A stretch of 64,000 nt of DNA from Leptospirales bacterium (GTDB taxonomy: Bacteria > Spirochaetota > Leptospiria > Leptospirales > Leptospiraceae), in NCBI GenBank assembly GCA_013297885.1, contig JAAFIR010000009.1, positions 67,001 through 131,000 of the forward strand. The letters are read 5' to 3'. How positions within the stretch are numbered: the first letter of the stretch is position 1; each line of letters starts with the position of its first letter. A program made the translations under genes and the position numbers. This document shows positions 51,557 through 59,505 of this stretch, in pieces. Below the pieces are notes generated by a model. It searched no databases. It had not been told where the DNA came from and was given only the letters and a program-made list of their open reading frames with translations.

Positions 51557-52072
51557 ATGGAAGAAACTAAATTAATTTATTTAATAAGACATTCTAAGTC
51601 AGATTGGGAAGCGCCATTTCAAATTGATTTAGAAAGACCCATTTCAGATCGTGGAAAAAAAAATGCAAAAGAATTAAGAAAATTTTTGAGTGATAAAAAA
51701 ATCCAATTTGATATTTCTTATATTTCTCATTCTAAAAGAACATTAGAAACTTATTCTATTTTAAAAAAAGAAAATTTATTTAAAGAAGTTAAAATCACTA
51801 AAGAAGTTTATGAAGCTAGTCCTGAAAGATTATTTGAATTGGTAAAAAATACTCCTGATGAATTAAATTCCATTTTATTCCTAGGCCATAATCCTGAACT
51901 GGAAGAATTTGCAAACGAACTCATACTTAGAAAAAACTCACCAACAGAATTTTCTTTGTTTCAAAAATTTACAACTTCTTCAATAATTTGTTTAAATTTA
52001 AAAATTACTTCTTGGAAACATATACATACAGAATCAGCTAAAATTCAGTTTTTTTGGACACCTTCAAGATGA
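51557..52072 (+). CDS. sixA: Phosphohistidine phosphatase SixA-like
   Basis: 171 residues, histidine phosphatase fold. The RHxx catalytic motif is LIYLIRHSKSDWE (His12 as phospho-acceptor), followed by SDRGKKNAKELRKFL and LFLGHNPELEEFANELI with the second His. SixA dephosphorylates phosphohistidine in proteins such as NPr or HPt domains. Its stop overlaps the ATG of hpt (ATGA). TTGACT at 51522-51527 could be a -35. Confidence 0.88.
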   Translation: MEETKLIYLIRHSKSDWEAPFQIDLERPISDRGKKNAKELRKFLSDKKIQFDISYISHSKRTLETYSILKKENLFKEVKITKEVYEASPERLFELVKNTPDELNSILFLGHNPELEEFANELILRKNSPTEFSLFQKFTTSSIICLNLKITSWKHIHTESAKIQFFWTPSR

Positions 52073-52578
52073 TAAAAAAATTTATTTCTAAACAAAAATT
52101 ATCTATGAGAGTTAAATATCTTGGAAAAGAAATTTCTGAACATTATAAAAATGAATCTGAAATCATTATTTTGTCGATTTTAAAAGGAAGTTTTATTTTT
52201 GTAGCTGATTTAGTTCGAGAAATTAAAACACCTTGTAAATTGGATTTTTTAATAGCTAGTTCTTACCAAGGAAAATCTTCTACTGGGAAAATAAAACTTA
52301 AAAGTGAATTAAATATGGATTTAAAAAATAAAAATATTTTAATTTTAGAAGATATCATTGATACAGGACTTAGTTTAAACTTTATTGTTAATGCATTAAA
52401 AAAGAAAAAACCAAAATCTATAAAAATCTGTACATTACTTTTAAAAAAAGAAAAACATAAATTTAAACATCCAATAGATTTTGTTGGTTTTGAAATTGAA
52501 GATGAATTTGTAATTGGATATGGACTGGATTATAACGAAGAATATAGAAATTTAGATTATATAGGAATTTTAAAATGA
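52069..52578 (+). CDS. hpt: Hypoxanthine phosphoribosyltransferase
   Basis: 169 residues from ATG 52069 (an earlier TTG 52054 would lie inside sixA). The conserved features are ILSILKGSFIFVADLVREI, LIASSYQGKSSTGKIKL and the PRPP-binding ILILEDIIDTGLSL, then PIDFVGFEIEDEFVIGYGLDYNEEYRNL. It salvages hypoxanthine or guanine to IMP or GMP in the cytosol. Overlaps the sixA stop and its own stop overlaps the acyl-CoA dehydrogenase start. Confidence 0.93.
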   Translation: MIKKFISKQKLSMRVKYLGKEISEHYKNESEIIILSILKGSFIFVADLVREIKTPCKLDFLIASSYQGKSSTGKIKLKSELNMDLKNKNILILEDIIDTGLSLNFIVNALKKKKPKSIKICTLLLKKEKHKFKHPIDFVGFEIEDEFVIGYGLDYNEEYRNLDYIGILK

Positions 52579-53732
52579 ACTTATTTGAACCCACAGAAAC
52601 TCATGCTGAACTAAGAGAAACAGTTTATAAATTTGCAAAAAAAGAAATCGACGAACAAGCAAAAATCCATGATGAAGAAGAAAAATTTAATAAACCTCTA
52701 TTTCAAAAACTTGCGTCTGAACTTGGAATTTTTGGAGTTACTGTTCCAGAGGCTGATGGTGGACTTGGGCTAGATGCAACTGCTTCGGTAATAATACACG
52801 AAGAAATGTCAAAATTTGATCCTGCATTTACTTTGTCTTATTTAGCACATGAAGTTTTATTTGTAAATAATTTTTATTATTCTGGAAATGAAGAACAAAA
52901 ATCTCGCTATTTAGAAAAAGTAATTTCGGCAGAATACATTGCTGGAATGGGAATGACAGAACCGGGGGCAGGAACAGATGTTCTTGGCATGTCAACAGTT
53001 GCAAAAAAATCTGGTGGCAAATACATATTAAACGGAAGCAAACAATACATCACTAACGGCTCTGAGGGCTCTGTTTTTTTAGTATATGCAAAAATGGATT
53101 CCAAAGACCAAAAAAAAACCACAGCGTTTTTAATTGAATCAAACTTCAAAGGGTTTGAAGTTGGAAAAAAAGAAGAAAAGATGGGAATGCGTTCTTCACC
53201 TACTACAGCGTTAAATTTTATTGATATGGAAGTTCCAATAGAAAATTTAATCGGTGAAGAAAACGGTGCAATTAAACATATGATGCGAAATTTAGAAATT
53301 GAAAGACTAACACTTGCAGCCCAGAGTCTTGGAATTGCAAAAAGATGTATCGATGTAATGAGTGAACATGCAATTTTATATCGGGAAGCATTTGGAAAAA
53401 AACTTTCTGAGTTTGGTCAAATCCAAAGACTAATTGCAGACTCATATGCAGAATACCAAGCTGCACGTGCTTTAGTTTACGAGGTTGCTTCAAATATGGT
53501 ACCTGAATCTAGAAATTCACTTGGTGCAGCTTCTGCAAAATTATTTGCAACAAATATGGGTGAAAGAGTTTCTCGTGCAGCTATTCAAGTTTTAGGTGGA
53601 TATGGTTATTGCAGAGAGTATCCTTTGGAAAGACTTCATCGTGATTCTATTTTACTTTCAATTGGTGGTGGCACTAATGAAGCAATGCAAAAAAATATTA
53701 TTTCTGATTTAAAAAAATTGTATTCGGTTTGA
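52575..53732 (+). CDS. Acyl-CoA dehydrogenase, isovaleryl/long-chain-like active site
   Basis: 385 residues of an FAD enzyme of fatty-acid or branched-chain oxidation. Visible elements: EEMSKFDPAF, GMGMTEPGAGTDVLGM (substrate/FAD), NLEIERLTLAAQSLGIAKRC, ALVYEVASNM and GGYGYCREYPLERLHRDSILLSIGGGTNEAMQ. The canonical Glu of IYEGT is Gly here (IGGGT); the alternate base, the Glu in LEIERLTL, is present, as in isovaleryl-CoA and long-chain acyl-CoA dehydrogenases. Start ATG overlaps the hpt stop. No electron-transfer partner is adjacent. Confidence 0.93.
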   Translation: MNLFEPTETHAELRETVYKFAKKEIDEQAKIHDEEEKFNKPLFQKLASELGIFGVTVPEADGGLGLDATASVIIHEEMSKFDPAFTLSYLAHEVLFVNNFYYSGNEEQKSRYLEKVISAEYIAGMGMTEPGAGTDVLGMSTVAKKSGGKYILNGSKQYITNGSEGSVFLVYAKMDSKDQKKTTAFLIESNFKGFEVGKKEEKMGMRSSPTTALNFIDMEVPIENLIGEENGAIKHMMRNLEIERLTLAAQSLGIAKRCIDVMSEHAILYREAFGKKLSEFGQIQRLIADSYAEYQAARALVYEVASNMVPESRNSLGAASAKLFATNMGERVSRAAIQVLGGYGYCREYPLERLHRDSILLSIGGGTNEAMQKNIISDLKKLYSV

Positions 53733-54119
53733 TTTTTTTAATTATATATTGTTAAATAAATTTGAAAAATTTATTTTTTTTAAAAAATTTATTTTGCGAA
53801 TCTAAAATATTTTTTATTACAATTTAAACTAGAAGTACTTGCAAAAGGGATTGAAGCGGAAATCCTTTTGTCTTAATATTTTATTCTTTAAAAATAATAT
53901 TTTTACAAAAGATTGAAGCGTAAAGCCCAGTTTTTTATTTCTAGAACTGAGTAGCATCCAAGCGAGGTTCGAAAAATAAAAAATTTGCCAAAATAATCAA
54001 AAAAAAATTCAATATTAAACAATTTATTTTCATAAAAAAAAAGTTTAAATTTATGAACTCTTCAATCCTAATTAGAATAATTTACTTGAAAATTAAGCTT
54101 ATTTGAAAAACCTAAAAAA
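53733..54119. other. Intergenic region with repeat copy 9
   Basis: 387 bases between same-strand operons. Repeat copy 9 fills 53841-53990. The remainder is poly-A/T. No promoter for yajC could be assigned with confidence. Confidence 0.6.
53841..53990 (-). repeat. Structured dispersed repeat, copy 9
   Basis: The word pair GGGATTGAAGCGGAAATCC (53848-53866) and AAAGATTGAAGCGTAAAGCCC brackets CAAAAG/CTTTTG-type pairing bases, as in copies 3 and 10. The downstream end (GAGCATCC, AGCGAGG) departs from the usual GGGCG, so the boundary is uncertain. Confidence 0.65.
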
Positions 54120-54440
54120 ATGAATTTAGTTTTATTAAATCTAGCTTTTTTAGCACAAGACAGTGACCCAAAATCTGCATTAGGGACTTTTATACTTTTA
54201 CCAATTTTATTTATTGTTATGTATTTTTTAGTTATTCGCCCTCAAAAAAAAGACGAACAAAATAGAAAAAAAATGATAACTGAACTCCAAAAAGGTGATC
54301 AAGTTTTGATGAACTCAGGAATTTATGGAAAAATTGTAGAATTTAAAGATAATAATGAAGTTGTTGTTTTAAATGTTGGTAAAGAAACAACTATTAATTT
54401 TACAGCAAGTTCAATTACAAAAAAAATTGTAAAACCATGA
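54120..54440 (+). CDS. yajC: Preprotein translocase subunit YajC
   Basis: 106 residues, one TM helix (about 21-41, FILLPILFIVMYFLVIRPQKK), with the signature PQKK and KGDQVLMNSGIYGKIVEF, INFTASSITKKI. YajC associates with SecDF in the inner membrane. It overlaps the next gene by 4 nt in a yajC-orf-secD-secF operon, conserved order apart from the extra gene. Confidence 0.93.
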   Translation: MNLVLLNLAFLAQDSDPKSALGTFILLPILFIVMYFLVIRPQKKDEQNRKKMITELQKGDQVLMNSGIYGKIVEFKDNNEVVVLNVGKETTINFTASSITKKIVKP

Positions 54441-54928
54441 AATTCTTTTTATTTTTGATAGTGATTTCTATTTTTGCTCAGGAAGATTTAGAAAAAGCTT
54501 ATTTAGAATCTGGAAATAAAGCAAAAAAAAATTCTTCAACAAAAGAAAAGTTAAAATCAAAATTAACAAAAAAAATTGAAATAAAATCTGATAAAAAAAA
54601 TTCAGAATTAAAAGTTTATAAATCAAATTGGATAAATCCAGATTTTATAAAAAATACAAACTACATTCCCGGACTTGAAAAAGAAATTGTAAAAGTTTCG
54701 AATTCTGTTTCTAAAGATGTAATTGAAAAAACAATAGAAGTTGTAAAAAATCCTGAAACAAAATCTGATCCAAAAAAACAAAACCCATTTTATTCTTTTC
54801 TTAGTGATAATGTAAAAATTATTTTAATCATTTCATCCATTATTCTATTTGGAATATGGAGATTCTTTAAACCTTCTAGTCCTGAAAGATCTAGTAGAGT
54901 CTATTCAAAATTTAGAAATAAAAATTAG
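54437..54928 (+). CDS. Unknown membrane protein inserted between yajC and secD
   Basis: 163 residues: an N-terminal signal (1-15, KFFLFLIVISIFAQE), a very Lys/Ser-rich charged middle, and one C-terminal TM helix (about 126-142, VKIILIISSIILFGIWRFF) followed by a basic tail (RSSRVYSKFRNKN). The topology is periplasmic domain plus anchor. Position between two Sec genes, with ATG overlapping the yajC stop and a Shine-Dalgarno for secD in its last codons, implies a role in protein export; the sequence gives no motif. Confidence 0.7.
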   Translation: MKFFLFLIVISIFAQEDLEKAYLESGNKAKKNSSTKEKLKSKLTKKIEIKSDKKNSELKVYKSNWINPDFIKNTNYIPGLEKEIVKVSNSVSKDVIEKTIEVVKNPETKSDPKKQNPFYSFLSDNVKIILIISSIILFGIWRFFKPSSPERSSRVYSKFRNKN

Positions 54929-54937
54929 GAGTACAAA

Positions 54938-56875
54938 TTGAAAAAAACTTTTGCAACTGCAATGACATTAATGATTTTAGTTTTATCAGTTCTTGTTCTG
55001 GTTCATAACTTTGTTGAACGTGAATTAGAGCTATTTATTAACCCATCTGTCAAAACATTAGATGAGACAAAAAAAATAGAACTTTTATCACGGTTCAAAA
55101 AAAAATGGGATGAAGAATACAATAAAAATTCTTCACTAAATATAAGCCCAGAAATATCTACTAAGTTACCAGATGTAGATTTTTTCTTAGTAAAAGGAAG
55201 ATTTATTACTTCAGCAAAAATAAATCAAATTTCTCAAGAAAACATTGATTTGTTTGTAGAATCAAAAAATAAATTAAGACCAACTCTTGTTGAAAATTTT
55301 ATCAGAAATGGTAAATCTCTTGCCATTAAACTTGGACTTGATTTGCAAGGTGGAATGAGAGTTGTGATGAAAGGTGACTTTGAAACTTATTCTGCAAAAC
55401 TTAAAGATATTTATGCAAAAGATATTTTAGAGAGTAGAAAAATCTTAGAAGATCCCACAAAATCCAAAGATGAAAAAAAGAAAGCTCAAAATCGTTTAGA
55501 TGAAATTGAATCAACTTTACAATTAACTGAACAAAGAAAATTAGTTGAATTAGAAAAAGCAAAGTTAATTATTGACAATCGACTAACAAATCAAAATTTA
55601 ACAGAACCTCAAGTTAGAATTCAAAAAGACCAAGATTCAATAGAAGTCGCTTTACCGGGTGTTGCAAACTCAACTCAAATTTTAGAAATTCTTCAGAACA
55701 CTGAAACTGTTGAGTATAGATTAGAAGAACCTTCTTCACAATCTGGTGAAAGTTTTGCAAATAAAATTTTTATTGATGAAAGAAAACAAATTGAAATTGG
55801 AAAAAGAGATGAAACTGATATTGTTCAATTTCAAAAATTAATCAAAGAAAGATTAGGAAAAAAAGCTAAAGAAGATTTTTTAACCAAACTTGAAGAAAAA
55901 TATAAAATTCCAACTGATAAATATAAAATTTTTGCTTATTATGAAAGAGGAAAAGGACAGAACCAAGCTTTTATTCCTAGAAGATTTGTAGTATTAGAAA
56001 AATCTATTGCACTAAGTGGAAATGATTTAACTAACGCTCGTGGAAATTACGATTCAAATAAATTTGGTTGGACAGTTTCTATGGAACTTACACCTGCTGG
56101 AACAGATAAATTTTTTGAAGTTACAAAAAATAATAAAGGTAGAAATTTAGCAATTATATGGGGAGATAAAGTTATCTCCTCTCCAACAATTAACGAACCA
56201 ATTGCTGGTGGTAGAGCTGAAATTAGTGGAAACTTTACCCAAGAAGATTCTGTTCAACTTTCAAATATTATTTCTGAAGGTGCTTTACCAATTCCATTAA
56301 CTGTTCTTGAAATGAGATTCATTGGACCAACGCTTGGGATAGAATCTATCCAAGTTGGTTTAAAATCTGTTGTAATTGGTTTTATTTTAGTTATGATTTA
56401 TATGATTTTTTATTATAAACTTGCTGGCATTGTTGCAGATATTGCATTAGTTTGTAATTTAATTATTTTACTCGGGCTATTATCTTTAATGGATTTTACA
56501 CTCACATTACCAGGCTTTGCTGGTATCATTTTAACAGTTGGTATGGCAGTAGATGCAAACGTTATTATATACGAAAGAATCAAAGAAGAGTTAATTAAAG
56601 GTAAATCACTTCCAACTGCTGTTGCTCAAGGTTTTGATAACGCATTCTGGACAATTTTTGACTCAAACATCACAACCCTAATTTCAGGAATTTTGATGAT
56701 TAAATTAGGAAATGGTCCAATCAAAGGTTTTGCAATTACGTTATGTTGGGGTATTATTACTTCAATGTTCACATCTTTACTACTTAGTCGTTTAATTTTA
56801 AATCTACTAGTTGATAAAGTTGGAATAAAAAATTTAAGACTTGGTTTCAAAAATTACGAGGTGAAAAATGTTTAA
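54938..56875 (+). CDS. secD: Protein translocase subunit SecD
   Basis: 645 residues from a TTG start, preceded by TTAGGAG (54925-54931). SecD uses the proton-motive force to complete export. It has an N-terminal TM helix, a long periplasmic part (LGLDLQGGMRVVMKGD; VALPGVANSTQILEIL; then FGWTVSMELTPAGTDKFFEVTKNNKGRNLAIIWG and ISGNFTQEDSVQLSNIISEGALPIPL) and six TM helices with GFAGIILTVGMAVDANVIIYERIKEEL. A charged coiled-coil insert (about 145-210) is longer than in E. coli. It overlaps secF by 8 nt. Confidence 0.96.
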   Translation: MKKTFATAMTLMILVLSVLVLVHNFVERELELFINPSVKTLDETKKIELLSRFKKKWDEEYNKNSSLNISPEISTKLPDVDFFLVKGRFITSAKINQISQENIDLFVESKNKLRPTLVENFIRNGKSLAIKLGLDLQGGMRVVMKGDFETYSAKLKDIYAKDILESRKILEDPTKSKDEKKKAQNRLDEIESTLQLTEQRKLVELEKAKLIIDNRLTNQNLTEPQVRIQKDQDSIEVALPGVANSTQILEILQNTETVEYRLEEPSSQSGESFANKIFIDERKQIEIGKRDETDIVQFQKLIKERLGKKAKEDFLTKLEEKYKIPTDKYKIFAYYERGKGQNQAFIPRRFVVLEKSIALSGNDLTNARGNYDSNKFGWTVSMELTPAGTDKFFEVTKNNKGRNLAIIWGDKVISSPTINEPIAGGRAEISGNFTQEDSVQLSNIISEGALPIPLTVLEMRFIGPTLGIESIQVGLKSVVIGFILVMIYMIFYYKLAGIVADIALVCNLIILLGLLSLMDFTLTLPGFAGIILTVGMAVDANVIIYERIKEELIKGKSLPTAVAQGFDNAFWTIFDSNITTLISGILMIKLGNGPIKGFAITLCWGIITSMFTSLLLSRLILNLLVDKVGIKNLRLGFKNYEVKNV

Positions 56876-57824
56876 TATAAATTTTTCAAAATATAAATTA
56901 GTTTCATTAAGTTTATCATTCTTACTAATTTTAATTGGATTTGGAATCACTTTTGGAAAACATAAAGGTTTTGCACATTCATTAGATTTTAACGGTGGAT
57001 TAAGAGCTGTTGTTCAATTTGATGAAAGTATTTCTAGAGAAAAAATAGAAAACTTTTTTAAAGAAAAACAAATTGAAGCAGTTATTATTTTATTAGATAA
57101 AGAAAAACTTCATTACCAATTAGATATTGGTCTTGGTGCTGAATCAAAAATCAAAGAATTTTTTGATAAAAATAAAACTTCTGCTGATGAAACTGGACGT
57201 CCAAAAGTTTTAATAGACCAATTTATTTTTTTAATTAAAAAAAGTTTTAATTTAGAGCAAGATAAAATTTTGAGTGCAGATCAAGTTGGTTCAATTGTTG
57301 GTGGTGAGCTAACTTCTACTGGAATCACTTTGTTAATTTCAACTTTAATTATAATGGCAATATATTTAAGTTTTAGATTTCAATTTAAATTTGCAATTGC
57401 TGCTTCAGTTGCATTAATTCATGATTTACTTTTGGCTTTAGCGTTTATAGGTGCTTTCCAAATAAAACCTTCTATTCCAATTATTGCTGCCCTACTCACT
57501 TTATTTGGTTATTCTATAAATGATACAATTGTAATTTTTGACAGAATCAGAGAAAATGCTGATCCAAAAATGAGCGATACAACTTCAAGTCTAATTAATA
57601 ATTCAATAAACCAAACACTTGGAAGAACGATCAACACTTCTCTTTCAACTCTAATTTCTATTTTAGCTTTAATAATTGGTGGAGCAATTGAACTTTATGA
57701 TTTTGCTATTGTATTAACCTTTGGAATTATAATTGGAACATACTCTTCTATTTTTATAGCAGCTCCAATTTTAGAAATTTACGACAGGTTTATTTCAAAA
57801 AAAGAGATAGTTAAAACTACATAA
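56868..57824 (+). CDS. secF: Protein translocase subunit SecF
   Basis: 318 residues, six TM helices. Features: HSLDFNGGLRAVVQFD, the periplasmic domain, and in the membrane VALIHDLLLALAFIGAF, LLTLFGYSINDTIVIFDRIREN and NTSLSTLISILALIIGG. It forms a complex with SecD. The start ATG lies inside the last codons of secD. A hairpin follows 11 bases after the stop and ends the operon. Confidence 0.96.
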   Translation: MFNINFSKYKLVSLSLSFLLILIGFGITFGKHKGFAHSLDFNGGLRAVVQFDESISREKIENFFKEKQIEAVIILLDKEKLHYQLDIGLGAESKIKEFFDKNKTSADETGRPKVLIDQFIFLIKKSFNLEQDKILSADQVGSIVGGELTSTGITLLISTLIIMAIYLSFRFQFKFAIAASVALIHDLLLALAFIGAFQIKPSIPIIAALLTLFGYSINDTIVIFDRIRENADPKMSDTTSSLINNSINQTLGRTINTSLSTLISILALIIGGAIELYDFAIVLTFGIIIGTYSSIFIAAPILEIYDRFISKKEIVKTT

Positions 57825-57834
57825 AAGAATTTTA

Positions 57835-57860
57835 TTTTGAGCAGAAATTACTGCTCAAAA
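57835..57860 (+). terminator. Terminator of the sec operon
   Basis: TTTTGAGCAG (57835-57844) pairs perfectly with CTGCTCAAAA (57851-57860) around AAATTA; AAATTTTAATTTATTT follows. The stem lies 10 bases after the secF stop. Confidence 0.65.
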
Positions 57861-57885
57861 AAATTTTAATTTATTTCTAAAATTT

Positions 57886-58003
57886 GGGCGAGTTTTTGCA
57901 AATGCAAAAAACGGGCTTTTTGCTACAATCTTTTGCAATTCTTCCTTATTTATTAAATAACCAAAAAATATACAAAAGTATTTCCGCTTCAATCCCTCTC
58001 GCT
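57886..58003 (+). repeat. Structured dispersed repeat, copy 10
   Basis: The most complete short copy: GGGCGAG, TTTTTGCA-AA-TGCAAAAA hairpin (57893-57910), module ACGGGCTTTTTGCTACAATC, a bracket CTTTTGCA with ACAAAAG, module TTTCCGCTTCAATCCCT, end CTCGCT. It follows the sec terminator directly. Confidence 0.8.
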
Positions 58004-58049
58004 AGTGTTGTAAAATTTATTTTTAAAGAATAATATGTTTTTATACTAG

Positions 58050-58148
58050 AGTTAGAGATTAAAAAAGTCCGCAGGAGAGTTACTCTGAACAAAATGTGAA
58101 GTGTAACTCCAAGCTTTTTTAAGCTCGACCCGAAGGGTAACTCCCCTA
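58050..58148 (-). repeat. Structured dispersed repeat, copy 11 (divergent)
   Basis: AGTTAGAGATT, a hairpin with GGAGAGTTAC pairing to GTAACTCC, AGCTTTTTTAAGCT, then GCTCGACC and GGGTAACTCCCC. The GTTAGAGATT and AGCTCGACC words link it to copy 5, while other modules have decayed. Confidence 0.55.
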
Positions 58149-58185
58149 ATAGCTGATAAAACCAAATTAAATTTTAAGGTAAATT

Positions 58186-58212
58186 TTGATTTGACTTAAT
58201 TTCTGTTATATT
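58186..58212 (+). promoter_or_regulatory. Probable extended -10 promoter of the XRE-cupin gene
   Basis: TTGATT (58186-58191) and TATATT (58207-58212) with TG one base upstream of the -10. The start codon at 58226 would give a short leader. A TTG frame start at 58211 would lie within the -10, so ATG 58226 is preferred. Confidence 0.45.
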
Positions 58213-58225
58213 GGAAATAAAATCT

Positions 58226-58837
58226 ATGCCTAAAACTAAATCCAACAAATTGGAAAAAAAAACAGATTCTCCAGAACAAATTATTGATACAGTGAAAGAG
58301 AATCTAAAAAAAATCCGTCATAATCGAAATTTTTCTTTGGACAAACTTGCAACTAAATGTGGCGTAAGTCGTGCAATGCTCTCTCAAATTGAACAAGGGA
58401 AATCTGCCCCAACAATTTCAGTTTTGTGGAAAATTGCTTCGGGGCTTGGAGTTCCATTTTCAGAATTAATAAAAGATAAAATGAAAGAGGGAATGCAAGT
58501 TTTAAAATATGAAAATACAAAAGCACTTTTTTCAAGTTCGAAAGTTTTTTCCACAAGAGCTTTATTTCCATATACTGGAAATAAAAAAACAGAATTTTAT
58601 GAATTAGTTTTAAAACCAGGTGGAATCGAAATAGCAGAACCACACCAAACTGGAACAACAGAAAATATTGTAGTGATTTCAGGAAAACTCAGACTCAGAG
58701 TTGGTGATGAGGTTGTGGAACTTCTTCCAAAAGATGCAGTTTATTTTAATGCAGATGTTCCACATGAATATTCAAATCCAACAGATGAAGATTCTTTGAT
58801 GTATTTAGTAATGACTTATTCAGAAGAAAAAGATTGA
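58226..58837 (+). CDS. XRE-family regulator with C-terminal cupin
   Basis: 203 residues. N-terminal helix-turn-helix (about 22-80: [50 protein letters not shown]) and a C-terminal cupin (about 130-197: [54 protein letters not shown]). Such regulators (PuuR/SutR-type) typically control amine, amino-acid or sulfur metabolism; the ligand here is unknown. The operon continues with a CoaB-type gene, with stop overlapping the next start (TGATG). Confidence 0.88.
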   Translation: MPKTKSNKLEKKTDSPEQIIDTVKENLKKIRHNRNFSLDKLATKCGVSRAMLSQIEQGKSAPTISVLWKIASGLGVPFSELIKDKMKEGMQVLKYENTKALFSSSKVFSTRALFPYTGNKKTEFYELVLKPGGIEIAEPHQTGTTENIVVISGKLRLRVGDEVVELLPKDAVYFNADVPHEYSNPTDEDSLMYLVMTYSEEKD

Positions 58838-59505
58838 TGAATTTTCAAAAAATTATTATCACTTCAGGTGCAACAAAAGAATGGATAGACCCAGTGAGAT
58901 TTATTTCAAATGCTTCTTCTGGTAAAATGGGTTTTCATTTAGCTGAAGAATTTAAAAATTTTTCAGGAAATTTAATTTATATTCATGGTTCAGTTTTAGA
59001 AAAATATTCATCCCCAAAAAATTCAAAAATTATCTCTGTTGAAACCACTGAAGAAATGTTAAATGCAATTATCAATGAAATAACAGAAAATACATTACTA
59101 ATTATGGCAGCAGCACCTGCTGATTTTAAACCAAAAAAACAATCAGAACAAAAAATAAAAAAAGAAAAAGAAAATAATTTTTTTATTGAATTGGAAAAAA
59201 ATCCTGATATACTTTTAAATGTGAAAAGTTTTGTCGATGAAAATAAATTAGAAAATGTTATTAGAGTTGGTTTCGCTGCTGAAACGGAAAATTTAGAATT
59301 TAATGCAAATTCTAAATTAAAAAAAAAAGGTTTAAAATATATTATAGGAAATTATGTTAATAAATCTTCACTAGGTTTTGGGGAAGTTGAATCAAGTGTA
59401 AAAATTTTTTCCTCTACTAAATTAGAAAAAGAGATTATAGATTCTAGCAAAGAAAAAATTGCAAAGGAAATTTACCATTTTTTAAGCCATGAATTTAAAA
59501 ATTAA
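58837..59505 (+). CDS. Phosphopantothenoylcysteine synthetase-type protein (CoaB domain only)
   Basis: 222 residues. The N-terminal block IIITSGATKEWIDPVRFISNASSGKMGFHLAEEF is the CoaB signature (GxTxExIDxVRxIxNxSSGKMG), and LLIMAAAPADFKPKKQSEQKIKK is the substrate-binding block. CoaB couples cysteine to 4'-phosphopantothenate in coenzyme A synthesis. A fused CoaC (decarboxylase) domain is missing, so either the activities are split or this is a specialised paralogue. It overlaps the following channel gene by 17 nt. Symbol withheld because the full pair was not seen. Confidence 0.82.
   Translation: MNFQKIIITSGATKEWIDPVRFISNASSGKMGFHLAEEFKNFSGNLIYIHGSVLEKYSSPKNSKIISVETTEEMLNAIINEITENTLLIMAAAPADFKPKKQSEQKIKKEKENNFFIELEKNPDILLNVKSFVDENKLENVIRVGFAAETENLEFNANSKLKKKGLKYIIGNYVNKSSLGFGEVESSVKIFSSTKLEKEIIDSSKEKIAKEIYHFLSHEFKN

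Larger units (their letters stand above)
57825..58210. other. Intergenic region after the sec operon
   Basis: 386 bases with the sec terminator (57835-57860), repeat copies 10 (57886-58003) and 11 (58050-58148), and the promoter region of the XRE-cupin gene (58186-58212). No gene is supported. Confidence 0.6.
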
